A DNA stretch of 64,000 nt from PALSA-612 sp963765295 (lineage in GTDB: Bacteria; Actinomycetota; Thermoleophilia; Gaiellales; Gaiellaceae). Position 1 is the first letter of the stretch. Every line of letters begins with the position of its first letter. Positions 19,790 through 26,251 of this stretch are shown here, in pieces. The stretch spans positions 310,001 to 374,000 of the forward strand of contig CAVXVO010000005.1 of NCBI GenBank assembly GCA_963765295.1, written 5' to 3'. A program made the position numbers and the translations under genes. The notes beneath the pieces were generated by a model. That model worked only from the letters and a program-made list of their open reading frames with translations, searched no databases and was not told the DNA's origin.

Positions 19790-21219
19790 GCTACCGGTTC
19801 GCCTTCGGCCGGCCGCCCGCCGTGGCCGCGCGGGGCATGGTGGCGACGAGCCAGCCGCTCGCGACGCGGGCCGGGCTGCGAATCCTCGAGCAGGGCGGGA
19901 ACGCGGCCGACGCGGCGATCGCGGCCGCGGCCGTCCTGTGCGTGACCGAGCCGATGTCGACGGGCATCGGCGGCGACTGCTTCGCGCTCGTCTGGCGCGA
20001 GGGGCGGCTCGACGGGCTCGACGCGGCCGGCCCGGCGCCGCGCGGGGCCGATCCGCTCACGCCGGTCGCCTCCGCCGGGCCGCGCTCGGTCACGGTGCCG
20101 GGTGCCGTCGCGGGCTGGGCCGAACTGGCGGCGCGGCACGGCCGGCTCGGGCTCGACGTCTGCCTCGCCGCTGCGATCGACGCAGCGGCGCAGGGGTTCG
20201 CCGTCGCACCGCGCACGGCGGAGATCTGGCAGCGCGTGGGCGGCCCGCCCGAGCTCGGCCCTGCACCGCGGGTCGGCGACGTCGTGCGCCTTCCCGACCT
20301 CGGCGCGACCCTGCGGCGCATCGCCGAGCACGGACCGGCCGGTTTCTACGAGGGGCAGGTCGCGGCCGCGATCGTGGCGGCGAGCTGGCTCGAGGAGGAC
20401 GATCTCGCCGGGTTCGCGCCGCAGTGGGTCGAGCCGCTCCGGCTCACCTACCGCGGCACCGAGGTCGTCGAGCTGCCGCCGCCGACGCAGGGCGTGGTCG
20501 CGCTCGAGGCACTCGGGCTGCTCGAACGGTCGTCGCCGAGCCTCGCGAGCCGCATTCGCTGCGTCAAGCTGGCGCTCGAGGACGGCCTCGCGCGGGTGCG
20601 CGACGGCGCCGACGTGTCCGAGCTGGTCGACCCGGCCTACCTCGACCGCCGCCGGAGCGGGGAGGAGGCGCCGGTGACCGAGCCGCCGGGCGGGACCGTC
20701 TACCTCTGCGTCGTCGACGAGGACCGGATGGCCGTCTCCTTCATCCAGAGCCTGTTCGAGGCGTTCGGCTCGGGCGTGGTCGCGGCCGGGACCGGGGTCG
20801 CGCTGCAGAATCGCGGCGCGTGCTTCGACGTCTCGGGCGCGGTCGAGCCGGGGCGGCGTCCGTACCACACGATCATCCCCGGCATGCTCTTCCGGGACGG
20901 CGCGCTCCTCGGGCCGTTCGGCGTGATGGGCGGCTTCATCCAGGCGCAGGCGCACGCACAGCTCGTCTCGGCGATCGTCGACGACGGCCTCGACCCGCAG
21001 GCGGCGCTCGACCGGCCGCGCTTCCGTGTCGACGGCGATCTCGTCCGGCTCGAGGAGGGCCTGTGGGAGCGCGATGCCGACCTCGAGCCGCTCGGCTACC
21101 GGACCGTGCGCGAGACGGACTCCTTCGGCTTCGGCGGCGGCCAGGCGATCCTCGTCCAGGGCGACGCGCTCGTCGGCGGCTCCGACCCGCGCAAGGACGG
21201 CTACGCCGCGGGGCTCTAG
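19786..21219 (+). CDS. gamma-glutamyltransferase family protein, cytoplasmic
   Basis: Ntn-hydrolase of the gamma-glutamyltranspeptidase fold, 477 residues. Recognised by ATSQPLATRAGLRILEQGGNAADAAIAAAAVLCVTEPMSTGIGGDCF, the GPRSVTVPGAVAGW segment, and the self-processing site GGTVYLCVVDED, with Thr304 as the expected N-terminal nucleophile of the small subunit. No signal peptide, unlike periplasmic Ggt, so it resembles YwrD-type enzymes or amidases such as acylases of the fold. GTG start overlaps the upstream stop. Substrate is open. Confidence 0.88.
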   Translation: MSYRFAFGRPPAVAARGMVATSQPLATRAGLRILEQGGNAADAAIAAAAVLCVTEPMSTGIGGDCFALVWREGRLDGLDAAGPAPRGADPLTPVASAGPRSVTVPGAVAGWAELAARHGRLGLDVCLAAAIDAAAQGFAVAPRTAEIWQRVGGPPELGPAPRVGDVVRLPDLGATLRRIAEHGPAGFYEGQVAAAIVAASWLEEDDLAGFAPQWVEPLRLTYRGTEVVELPPPTQGVVALEALGLLERSSPSLASRIRCVKLALEDGLARVRDGADVSELVDPAYLDRRRSGEEAPVTEPPGGTVYLCVVDEDRMAVSFIQSLFEAFGSGVVAAGTGVALQNRGACFDVSGAVEPGRRPYHTIIPGMLFRDGALLGPFGVMGGFIQAQAHAQLVSAIVDDGLDPQAALDRPRFRVDGDLVRLEEGLWERDADLEPLGYRTVRETDSFGFGGGQAILVQGDALVGGSDPRKDGYAAGL

Positions 21220-21238
21220 CAACGCATACGATGCAGGC

Positions 21239-21433
21239 ATGGGACTAAAAGAGTGGTGGGAGGGTCGTCAGCAAAAGAAGCTCGAGCAGCAGAACGCGCA
21301 GCTTCTGGAGACGGCGGCGCATCCCCAGCAAGGCGTCGAGGTCGGCGGAACCGATCTCGACGAGCTGAGGACCGACCTCGGCACGTCGAAGATGGGCGAG
21401 ATGTCCATGGACGACTCGAAGCGGATCGAGTGA
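21239..21433 (+). CDS. small charged hypothetical protein
   Basis: 64 residues, hydrophilic, with an N-terminal amphipathic helix (GLKEWWEGRQQKKLEQQNAQ) and a C-terminal acidic tail with repeated Met (SKMGEMSMDDSKR). No cysteines and no known motif. It starts 17 bases after the preceding stop, and the sequence of short helices suggests a small adaptor or intrinsically disordered protein; function unknown. The start ATG at 21239 is the only in-frame one giving a compact protein. Confidence 0.55.
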   Translation: MGLKEWWEGRQQKKLEQQNAQLLETAAHPQQGVEVGGTDLDELRTDLGTSKMGEMSMDDSKRIE

Positions 21434-21455
21434 TCCGGACCGCACGCCGGTAGCC

Positions 21456-21818
21456 GTGATCGACAAGGTCAGCCTCGCCGCGAAGCTCGCGCGCTTCGAC
21501 GAGCCCTGGCAGCCGAAGATCGTCGCCGAGCTGAACGACTCGTATGTGAAGGTCGTCAAGTTCGAGGGCGAGTTCGTGTGGCACCACCACGACGACGAGG
21601 ACGAGCTCTTCCTCGTCGTCGAGGGGCGGATGCGCATGCAGTTCCGCGACGGCGACGTCGTCGTCGAGCCGGGCGAGCTGATCGTCGTTCCGCGCGGCGT
21701 CGAGCACTGCCCTGTCGCGGACGGCGACTGCCACGTCGTCCTGATCGAGCCGAAGACGACGCTCAACACGGGCAACGTGCGCAATCCGCGCACGGTCGAC
21801 GAGCCCGAGCGGATCTAG
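21456..21818 (+). CDS. single-domain cupin
   Basis: 120-residue cupin with motif 1 in FVWHHHDDEDELFLVVEGRMRMQF (metal ligands His, His, Glu) and motif 2 in ELIVVPRGVEHCPVAD (the second His ligand). This form is widespread as mannose-6-phosphate-isomerase-like or auxin-binding-like cupins without known substrate. GTG at 21456. It could share a transcript with the small gene upstream (22 bp gap). Confidence 0.85.
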   Translation: MIDKVSLAAKLARFDEPWQPKIVAELNDSYVKVVKFEGEFVWHHHDDEDELFLVVEGRMRMQFRDGDVVVEPGELIVVPRGVEHCPVADGDCHVVLIEPKTTLNTGNVRNPRTVDEPERI

Positions 21819-21902
21819 CGCCCGACTCTCGATCCCGCCAGACTGAGCAGCACACCGCACCGTCACAGGGACCCAGCAGCCGTTCTCGGGAAAGGAGACC
21901 GA

Positions 21903-22340
21903 GTGTCCCGTTTGCAGCGCGCCATCGTCGTCTGCGTTCTCGGTGTCGCCACGATCGTCGGGGTGGCATCGGCGACCGCATCCGTCTCGACCCCGTTCGC
22001 GATCACGCATCTGACCATCCCCCTGTTCGTGAAGCAGAACGGCCCGAGAGGGACGCGCTCGATCGCGTGGCAGGGGAGCCCGACCTTCCCCGTCGTCGTG
22101 CACGAGCGTGGGATCTGCCCCGAGAGCGTCAACTGCGGCACGCGCGACGCGCAGGGGTTCGCGCCGGTGAACAACATGACGTTCCTGACCCGGTCGAACC
22201 CCCTCGTGAGCAGGGGTTTCTACGTCTGCAACGGGGGCCTCACCTCCGACTACGTGATCGGCGTCGAGGACTGGCTGACGGACGCGAAGGGCCACCGTAC
22301 CCCTGTGGTGCGGAGCTTCTGGGTCTGCAAGACGCACTGA
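21903..22340 (+). CDS. secreted hypothetical protein
   Basis: 145 residues with a clear signal peptide (SRLQRAIVVCVLGVATIVGVASATA) and a small mature domain holding four cysteines (GICPESVNCG, FYVCNGG, FWVCKT), probably two disulfides. The GTG at 21903 has a strong ribosome site (AAAGGAG, about six bases upstream). Not recognised. A beta-rich export domain is likely from the alternating polar pattern. Confidence 0.7.
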   Translation: MSRLQRAIVVCVLGVATIVGVASATASVSTPFAITHLTIPLFVKQNGPRGTRSIAWQGSPTFPVVVHERGICPESVNCGTRDAQGFAPVNNMTFLTRSNPLVSRGFYVCNGGLTSDYVIGVEDWLTDAKGHRTPVVRSFWVCKTH

Positions 22341-22374
22341 GCCTGCTGCCCGCGGCTGCTACCCTCGCGCGGTC

Positions 22375-22416
22375 ATGGATCGCTGGCTCGCGAGGATCTT
22401 CGGCCAGAACGGCTAG
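22375..22416 (+). CDS. 13-codon leader ORF ahead of the DRG-type GTPase
   Basis: ATG at 22375 begins MDRWLARIFGQNG and stops with TAG at 22414-22416. A TACCCT hexamer at 22360-22365 sits nine bases before the ATG, so it would be read from a leaderless mRNA. A perfect hairpin begins one base after the stop codon. The arrangement resembles a regulatory leader peptide; the product itself need not matter. Confidence 0.35.
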   Translation: MDRWLARIFGQNG

Positions 22417-22417
22417 T

Positions 22418-22490
22418 CCGCCGCTTCCCACCTAGGCGTCCAGGGAAGCGGCGGGAGAACGGACGCGAACTCGCGGCCGCAGGTGCGGCC
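22418..22490 (+). promoter_or_regulatory. two-hairpin leader (possible attenuator) of the GTPase gene
   Basis: Hairpin 1 pairs 22418-22429 with 22443-22454 in a perfect 12-bp stem with a 13-nt loop. Hairpin 2 pairs GGCCGC (22475-22480) with GCGGCC (22485-22490) around a four-base loop, and a further GCGGCC at 22498-22503 could compete for the same arm. No T-run follows either stem, so this would not be a classical intrinsic terminator. The gene's AAAGGAG ribosome site comes 40 bases later. Confidence 0.5.
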
Positions 22491-22536
22491 TGGGCTCGCG
22501 GCCCCTTTCCCGCTCGTATCGAGGAAAGGAGTCGCA

Positions 22537-23436
22537 ATGCCCATGCCCCACCGAACCCAGATGCAGCTGATCAGGCGCCGCCTGGTCGGCAAGGAGGGAT
22601 CCGAGCGCAACCGCGAGTTGCACGCGATCCTCGCCGAGCTGCCGAACTACAAGAACGGCCCGTTCGCGGACATCCGCAAGTGGGTGAACGCGCAGATCGT
22701 CGAGAACCGCGCCCGCGGCCGTGTCCTCAACCGCGACTCGATCGCCGTGCGCCGGGAGGGCGCCGCGCAGATCGCGCTCGTCGGTCCGCCGAATGCGGGC
22801 AAGTCGTCGCTCCTGCAGGCGCTCTCCTCGATCCAGATCAAGACGGGTGACTACGCTTTCACGACGACGCGGCCGGTGCCGGCGCTGACGCGGATCGGCG
22901 GTGTGCTCGTGCAGCTCGTCGAGATCCCGGGGCTGATCGAGGGCGCGCACGAGGATCGCGGCGGGGGGCGGGCGCTGCTCGGCGTGCTCCGCGGCGCGGA
23001 CGCGATCGTCTACTGCCACGCCTGCGGCTCGCCGATCTCCGAGCTCGAGACGGTGCGGGCGGAGGTGGCTGCGGCCGGGATCGAGCTCCCGGCGATCGTC
23101 GCTGCGACGAAGGCCGACGACGCGCCCCCGCCCCGCCATCCCGAGCTCGACGTCGTGCCGGTGTCCGTGCTCGACGACGCGAGCCTCGAGCGCTTCCGGG
23201 AGATCGTGTGGCGGCTGACCGGACTCGTCCGCGTGCACCTGCGGGACGGCGGCGACCCGGTCGCGCTGCACCCGCCGGTGACGGTCGAGGACGTGGCGCA
23301 CACGATCCACCACTCCCTCGGCGAGCGCTGCACGGGTGCGCGGGTGTGGGGCGAGTCGGCGCGGTTCGCGGGCCAGCGGGTGGGGAGGACGCACGAGCTC
23401 ACGGACGGCGACTCGGTCGAGATCCTCGACCGCTGA
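22537..23436 (+). CDS. DRG/OBG-type GTPase with C-terminal TGS domain
   Basis: 299-residue P-loop GTPase. N-terminal helices (HRTQMQLIRRRLVGKEGSER) precede G1 GPPNAGKSS, the Thr-rich switch I (YAFTTTRPVPA), G3 EIPGLIEGAHEDRGGG and G4 TKAD; a TGS-like domain follows from about residue 225 (VTVEDVAHTIHHSL ... LTDGDSVEI). This layout is that of archaeal and eukaryotic DRG proteins, ribosome-associated translation GTPases, more than of bacterial Obg. Its ATG at 22537 has a strong AAAGGAG site. The structured leader upstream hints at translation-linked control. Confidence 0.88.
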   Translation: MPMPHRTQMQLIRRRLVGKEGSERNRELHAILAELPNYKNGPFADIRKWVNAQIVENRARGRVLNRDSIAVRREGAAQIALVGPPNAGKSSLLQALSSIQIKTGDYAFTTTRPVPALTRIGGVLVQLVEIPGLIEGAHEDRGGGRALLGVLRGADAIVYCHACGSPISELETVRAEVAAAGIELPAIVAATKADDAPPPRHPELDVVPVSVLDDASLERFREIVWRLTGLVRVHLRDGGDPVALHPPVTVEDVAHTIHHSLGERCTGARVWGESARFAGQRVGRTHELTDGDSVEILDR

Positions 23437-23452
23437 GGGCTAGCATCCGGGC

Positions 23453-23833
23453 GTGGCCAGGCTGACGGGCGTCTCGCCGGTGCTGCTCGTCGCCGACCTC
23501 GACCGGTCGGTCGAGTTCTTCCGCGACCGGCTCGGCTTCGACTGCGAGGTCTTCGGCGATCCGCCGAACTTCGGGGTCGTGCGCCGCGACGAGGCGGTGA
23601 TCCTGCTCGCTCTGTGCTCCGACGCGGAGCGGATCGTTCCAAACTGGAAGATCGTCGACAAGACGTGGAACGCGTACATCCGCGTTGACGATGCCGACGC
23701 GATCTACGCGGAGGTGCAGGAACGAGGTGCGGCGATCGACTACACGATCTACGACGCCCCGCACGGCTTCCGCGAGTTCGGCGTCCAGGACCCGGACGGC
23801 CACGACATCGCGTTCGGTCAGCCGCTCCGATGA
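23453..23833 (+). CDS. VOC (glyoxalase/bleomycin resistance) family protein
   Basis: 126 residues with two beta-alpha-beta-beta-beta modules: VSPVLLVADLDRSVEFFRDRLGF and, in the second half, NAYIRVDDADAIYAEVQERG ending with FGVQDPDGHDIAFGQ, the usual metal/substrate segment. GTG at 23453, 16 bases after the GTPase stop. Could be a lyase, isomerase or binding protein; substrate unknown. Confidence 0.85.
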   Translation: MARLTGVSPVLLVADLDRSVEFFRDRLGFDCEVFGDPPNFGVVRRDEAVILLALCSDAERIVPNWKIVDKTWNAYIRVDDADAIYAEVQERGAAIDYTIYDAPHGFREFGVQDPDGHDIAFGQPLR

Positions 23834-23923
23834 GACAACGACGACTGGATCGAGATCGACGCGACTCACCTCGTTCGCCACAGCTTCGTGTCGACGTTCG
23901 AACCGAGGAGTAGCCGTCTCGAG

Positions 23924-23961
23924 TTGACAGGAGAACGTATGTTCGTGTAGAACATACGTTC
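23924..23961 (+). promoter_or_regulatory. imuB promoter with two tandem SOS (LexA) boxes
   Basis: TTGACA at 23924-23929 is a -35 box; TAGAAC at 23948-23953 can serve as -10 with an 18-bp spacer. Two perfect GAAC-RNRY-GTTC sites follow: GAACGTATGTTC (23933-23944) and GAACATACGTTC (23950-23961). They are five bases apart and span the spacer, -10 and start region, so bound LexA would block initiation. The imuB GTG begins two bases after box 2, implying a leaderless transcript. Confidence 0.85.
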
Positions 23962-23963
23962 CT

Positions 23964-25145
23964 GTGATCGCCTGCATCCTCATCCCGGGATTCGAGCTGC
24001 GGGCGGCGCTTCGGGAGCGGCCACGCCTTGCGACCCGGGCGGCGGCGCTGGCTCCGCTCCCGGGGTCGGATCCTTTCGTCGGCTCTGTGACCGCCGCAGC
24101 GGAGGCGGCAGGCGTGCGGCCGGGCATGCGGCTCGGCGAGGCGCTCGGCATGTGCCCGGCGCTCGAGCTCGTCGAGCAGGATCCGGCCGAGGCCGGGCTG
24201 ATCTGGGAGGCGGTCGTGCGCCGCCTCGAGGACGAGGGATTTGCGATCGAGCCGGCCGGGCCGGGCTGCCTCTACTTCGACACGCGCGGCGTCGAGCGTC
24301 TCTACGGCGGCGTCGCCGGTGTGCTCAAGCGCGCGCTCGCCGCTCTCGGCTCCTCGTGGGACGCGCGGGCGGGTGCCGCGGAACGGAAGTTCACCGCGCT
24401 CGCCGCCGCGTCGGTTGCGCGGCCCGGGCAGGCGCTCGTCGTGGAGGGCGAGCAGCCGTCGGAGTTCCTCGCGCCGCTGCCGCTCTCGTTGCTCCCGCTC
24501 GACGAGAAGCGGTACGCCGAGCTCGAGGGTCTGGGGATGAAGACGGTGGGACAGCTTGCGTCGCTTCCGGGCTCCGCGGTCGCGGAGCGCCTGGGACAGG
24601 ACGGACGGCGAGCGTGGAGCCTGGCGCGGGGAGGGGACAGACGTCGCGTCAGGCCCCGCCGCCCTCCGGCCGAGATCGCCGAGCGGCTCGAGTTCGGCGA
24701 GGCGGTCGGCAACGAGCTCACGCTGCGCCGGGCGCTCGGGACTCTCGTCGAGCGGACGCTCGGGCGGCCGGAGCGCGCCGAGCGTGCCGTGCGGAAGCTC
24801 GCGCTCTCGGCGCGGCTCGTCGGCGGCGGCTCCTGGCGGCGGTCGCTGACATTGCGCGAGCCGACGGCGGACCGGGAGCGGCTGCGGATCGCGCTCGGCC
24901 CCAAGCTGGCCGAGCTGCCGGCGCCTGCGACCTCGATCGGGCTCGAGCTCGTCGAGCTCGCCGAGTGGACGGGCCAGCAGCTCGAGCTCGTCCGGCCGGA
25001 AGGTGCGCAGTCGGGCAGGCGGTTGAAGGAGGGCCTTCGTCAGGTGCGCGCGAGCGCAGGCGCGGGTGCGGTGTGCACTGTCGTCGAGGTCGCCCCGTGG
25101 TCGCGGACTCCCGAGCGCCGAGCGCTGCTCGTCCCACGCGACTGA
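23964..25145 (+). CDS. imuB: ImuB, Y-family polymerase-like mutagenesis protein
   Basis: Catalytically dead Y-family polymerase homologue that links the clamp to DnaE2 in damage-induced mutagenesis. The N-terminus reads MIACILIPGFELRAAL, where active Y polymerases have an Asp-x-Asp with FFASVE; the catalytic acids are missing, as expected for ImuB. Other family marks are VRPGMRLGEALGMCP, GCLYFDTRGVERLYGG and the helix-hairpin-helix LEGLGMKTVGQLASLPG. 393 residues. SOS boxes lie directly upstream. Next gene overlaps by CTGA. Confidence 0.92.
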   Translation: MIACILIPGFELRAALRERPRLATRAAALAPLPGSDPFVGSVTAAAEAAGVRPGMRLGEALGMCPALELVEQDPAEAGLIWEAVVRRLEDEGFAIEPAGPGCLYFDTRGVERLYGGVAGVLKRALAALGSSWDARAGAAERKFTALAAASVARPGQALVVEGEQPSEFLAPLPLSLLPLDEKRYAELEGLGMKTVGQLASLPGSAVAERLGQDGRRAWSLARGGDRRRVRPRRPPAEIAERLEFGEAVGNELTLRRALGTLVERTLGRPERAERAVRKLALSARLVGGGSWRRSLTLREPTADRERLRIALGPKLAELPAPATSIGLELVELAEWTGQQLELVRPEGAQSGRRLKEGLRQVRASAGAGAVCTVVEVAPWSRTPERRALLVPRD

Positions 25146-25369
25146 ACGAGCCGAGGCCGGCGCTCGTCCGGACCGGCTTCGACGGGACTCCGCGCGACGT
25201 CAACCGACACCCGGTGATGCTCGTGCGCGAGGAATGGCGTGTCGTCGACTCCTGGTGGACCGACGACCCCGTCAGCCGCCGCTACTTCGACCTCGTCCTC
25301 GAAGGAGGCGAGCGTTGCGTCGTCTACCGCGACGTGGAACGAGGGGAATGGTTCACGCAGCGTGCATAG
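25142..25369 (+). CDS. small DUF6504-like protein of the imuB-dnaE2 cassette
   Basis: About 75 residues beginning NEPRPALVRTGFDGTPRDV, then a Trp-rich beta domain (WRVVDSWWTDDP ... RRYFDLVLEGGERCVVYRD). Similar small proteins follow imuB in other actinobacteria. No ATG, GTG or TTG exists at a sensible place before the domain: the frame opens at a CTG whose last two bases form the imuB stop (CTGA at 25142-25145). Either CTG is the start, or a start lies inside imuB, or a shorter GTG-ATG start is used. I favour CTG by coupling. Function unknown; a partner of the mutasome is plausible. Confidence 0.6.
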   Translation: MNEPRPALVRTGFDGTPRDVNRHPVMLVREEWRVVDSWWTDDPVSRRYFDLVLEGGERCVVYRDVERGEWFTQRA

Positions 25370-25388
25370 CACGGAGGAACGCCGTGAC

Positions 25389-26246
25389 TTAAATCGAGTG
25401 GAAGTCGTACCGCGAGGCGATCTTCGCCATGACCGTCTGGTCGGGCAGCTCGCCCGGAGCGGCCGCGGCGGAGACCTCTTTCAGGTACTGCTCGAAGCCG
25501 CCCGGGGCCATCAGGTTGAGCATGCGGACGGGTGCGCCGGTCCGGTTCGCGAACGTGTGGACGTTGCCCGGCGGCACGATCGCGAACGAGCCCGGGCCGG
25601 CTTCGACCTCGCGGTCGCCGAGCCTCACCGTCAACGTCCCGTCGAGCACATAGAACGAGTCGAGCGTCCGCTCGTGCACGTGCGGGACGGGGCCGGGGAA
25701 GCCCGGCGGGAGCGTCGTCTCGGTCAGCGAGAACGTCCCCTCGCCGTCGCCGGTCTCGGCCTTGAAGACGACGGCGCCGCCCATGATCGACTCACCCTCG
25801 CCGGGCCTGCGCACGATCGTGTCGCCGAGCGTGCGCCCCCCGTCGACCGGCGGGTCGAACGAGTCCCAGCGAAAGCCGGTGCCGGCACGCCGGAGCGATT
25901 CCGCGAATCCCATGCTCGGGGCGTGGATGTTGAGAAACCGCGCCGTGCCGGGCCCCTCGTTCCGGAACGTGTGGATCACGCCTGCCGGAACGAGCACGAA
26001 CGCGCCCGCCGCCGCGCGGCGCAGTTCCTCGCCGCCGGGGCCGAGCCCGAACGTGAGCTCGCCTTCGAGCACGTACCAGGCATCGGCGTGCTGCTCGTGG
26101 ACGTGCGGGTCGGGGCCGACCTCGCCCGCCTCGTAGCGCGTCCAGGTGACGTCGACGAGCTCGTGGCCGCACTTGACGATCACGTTGCGCTCGGCGCGAT
26201 CGGAGATCGTCTCGCCCTCGCCGGGCCCGAGCACGAGCAAGTTCAC
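25389..26246 (-). CDS. two-domain cupin (bicupin, quercetin-dioxygenase-like)
   Basis: 285 residues with two cupin barrels. Domain 1: DPHVHEQHADAWYVLEGELTFGL and AFVLVPAGVIHTFRNEG. Domain 2: PHVHERTLDSFYVLDGTLTVRLGD and GSFAIVPPGNVHTFANR. Both keep His-x-His, Glu/Asp and distal His ligands. Possible metal-dependent oxygenase or isomerase; substrate unknown. Its GTG start is only five bases from the divergent dnaE2 ATG, and it sits in the midst of the mutagenesis genes in the opposite orientation. Confidence 0.82.
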   Translation of the reverse strand: MNLLVLGPGEGETISDRAERNVIVKCGHELVDVTWTRYEAGEVGPDPHVHEQHADAWYVLEGELTFGLGPGGEELRRAAAGAFVLVPAGVIHTFRNEGPGTARFLNIHAPSMGFAESLRRAGTGFRWDSFDPPVDGGRTLGDTIVRRPGEGESIMGGAVVFKAETGDGEGTFSLTETTLPPGFPGPVPHVHERTLDSFYVLDGTLTVRLGDREVEAGPGSFAIVPPGNVHTFANRTGAPVRMLNLMAPGGFEQYLKEVSAAAAPGELPDQTVMAKIASRYDFHSI

Positions 26247-26251
26247 CCTCG

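Noticed and set aside
23834..23960. An open stretch after the VOC gene reading DDWIEIDATHLVRHSFVSTF
   Set aside because: No start codon, it runs over the imuB promoter and both SOS boxes, and does not extend the VOC frame. Possibly a chance frame or an old gene end.
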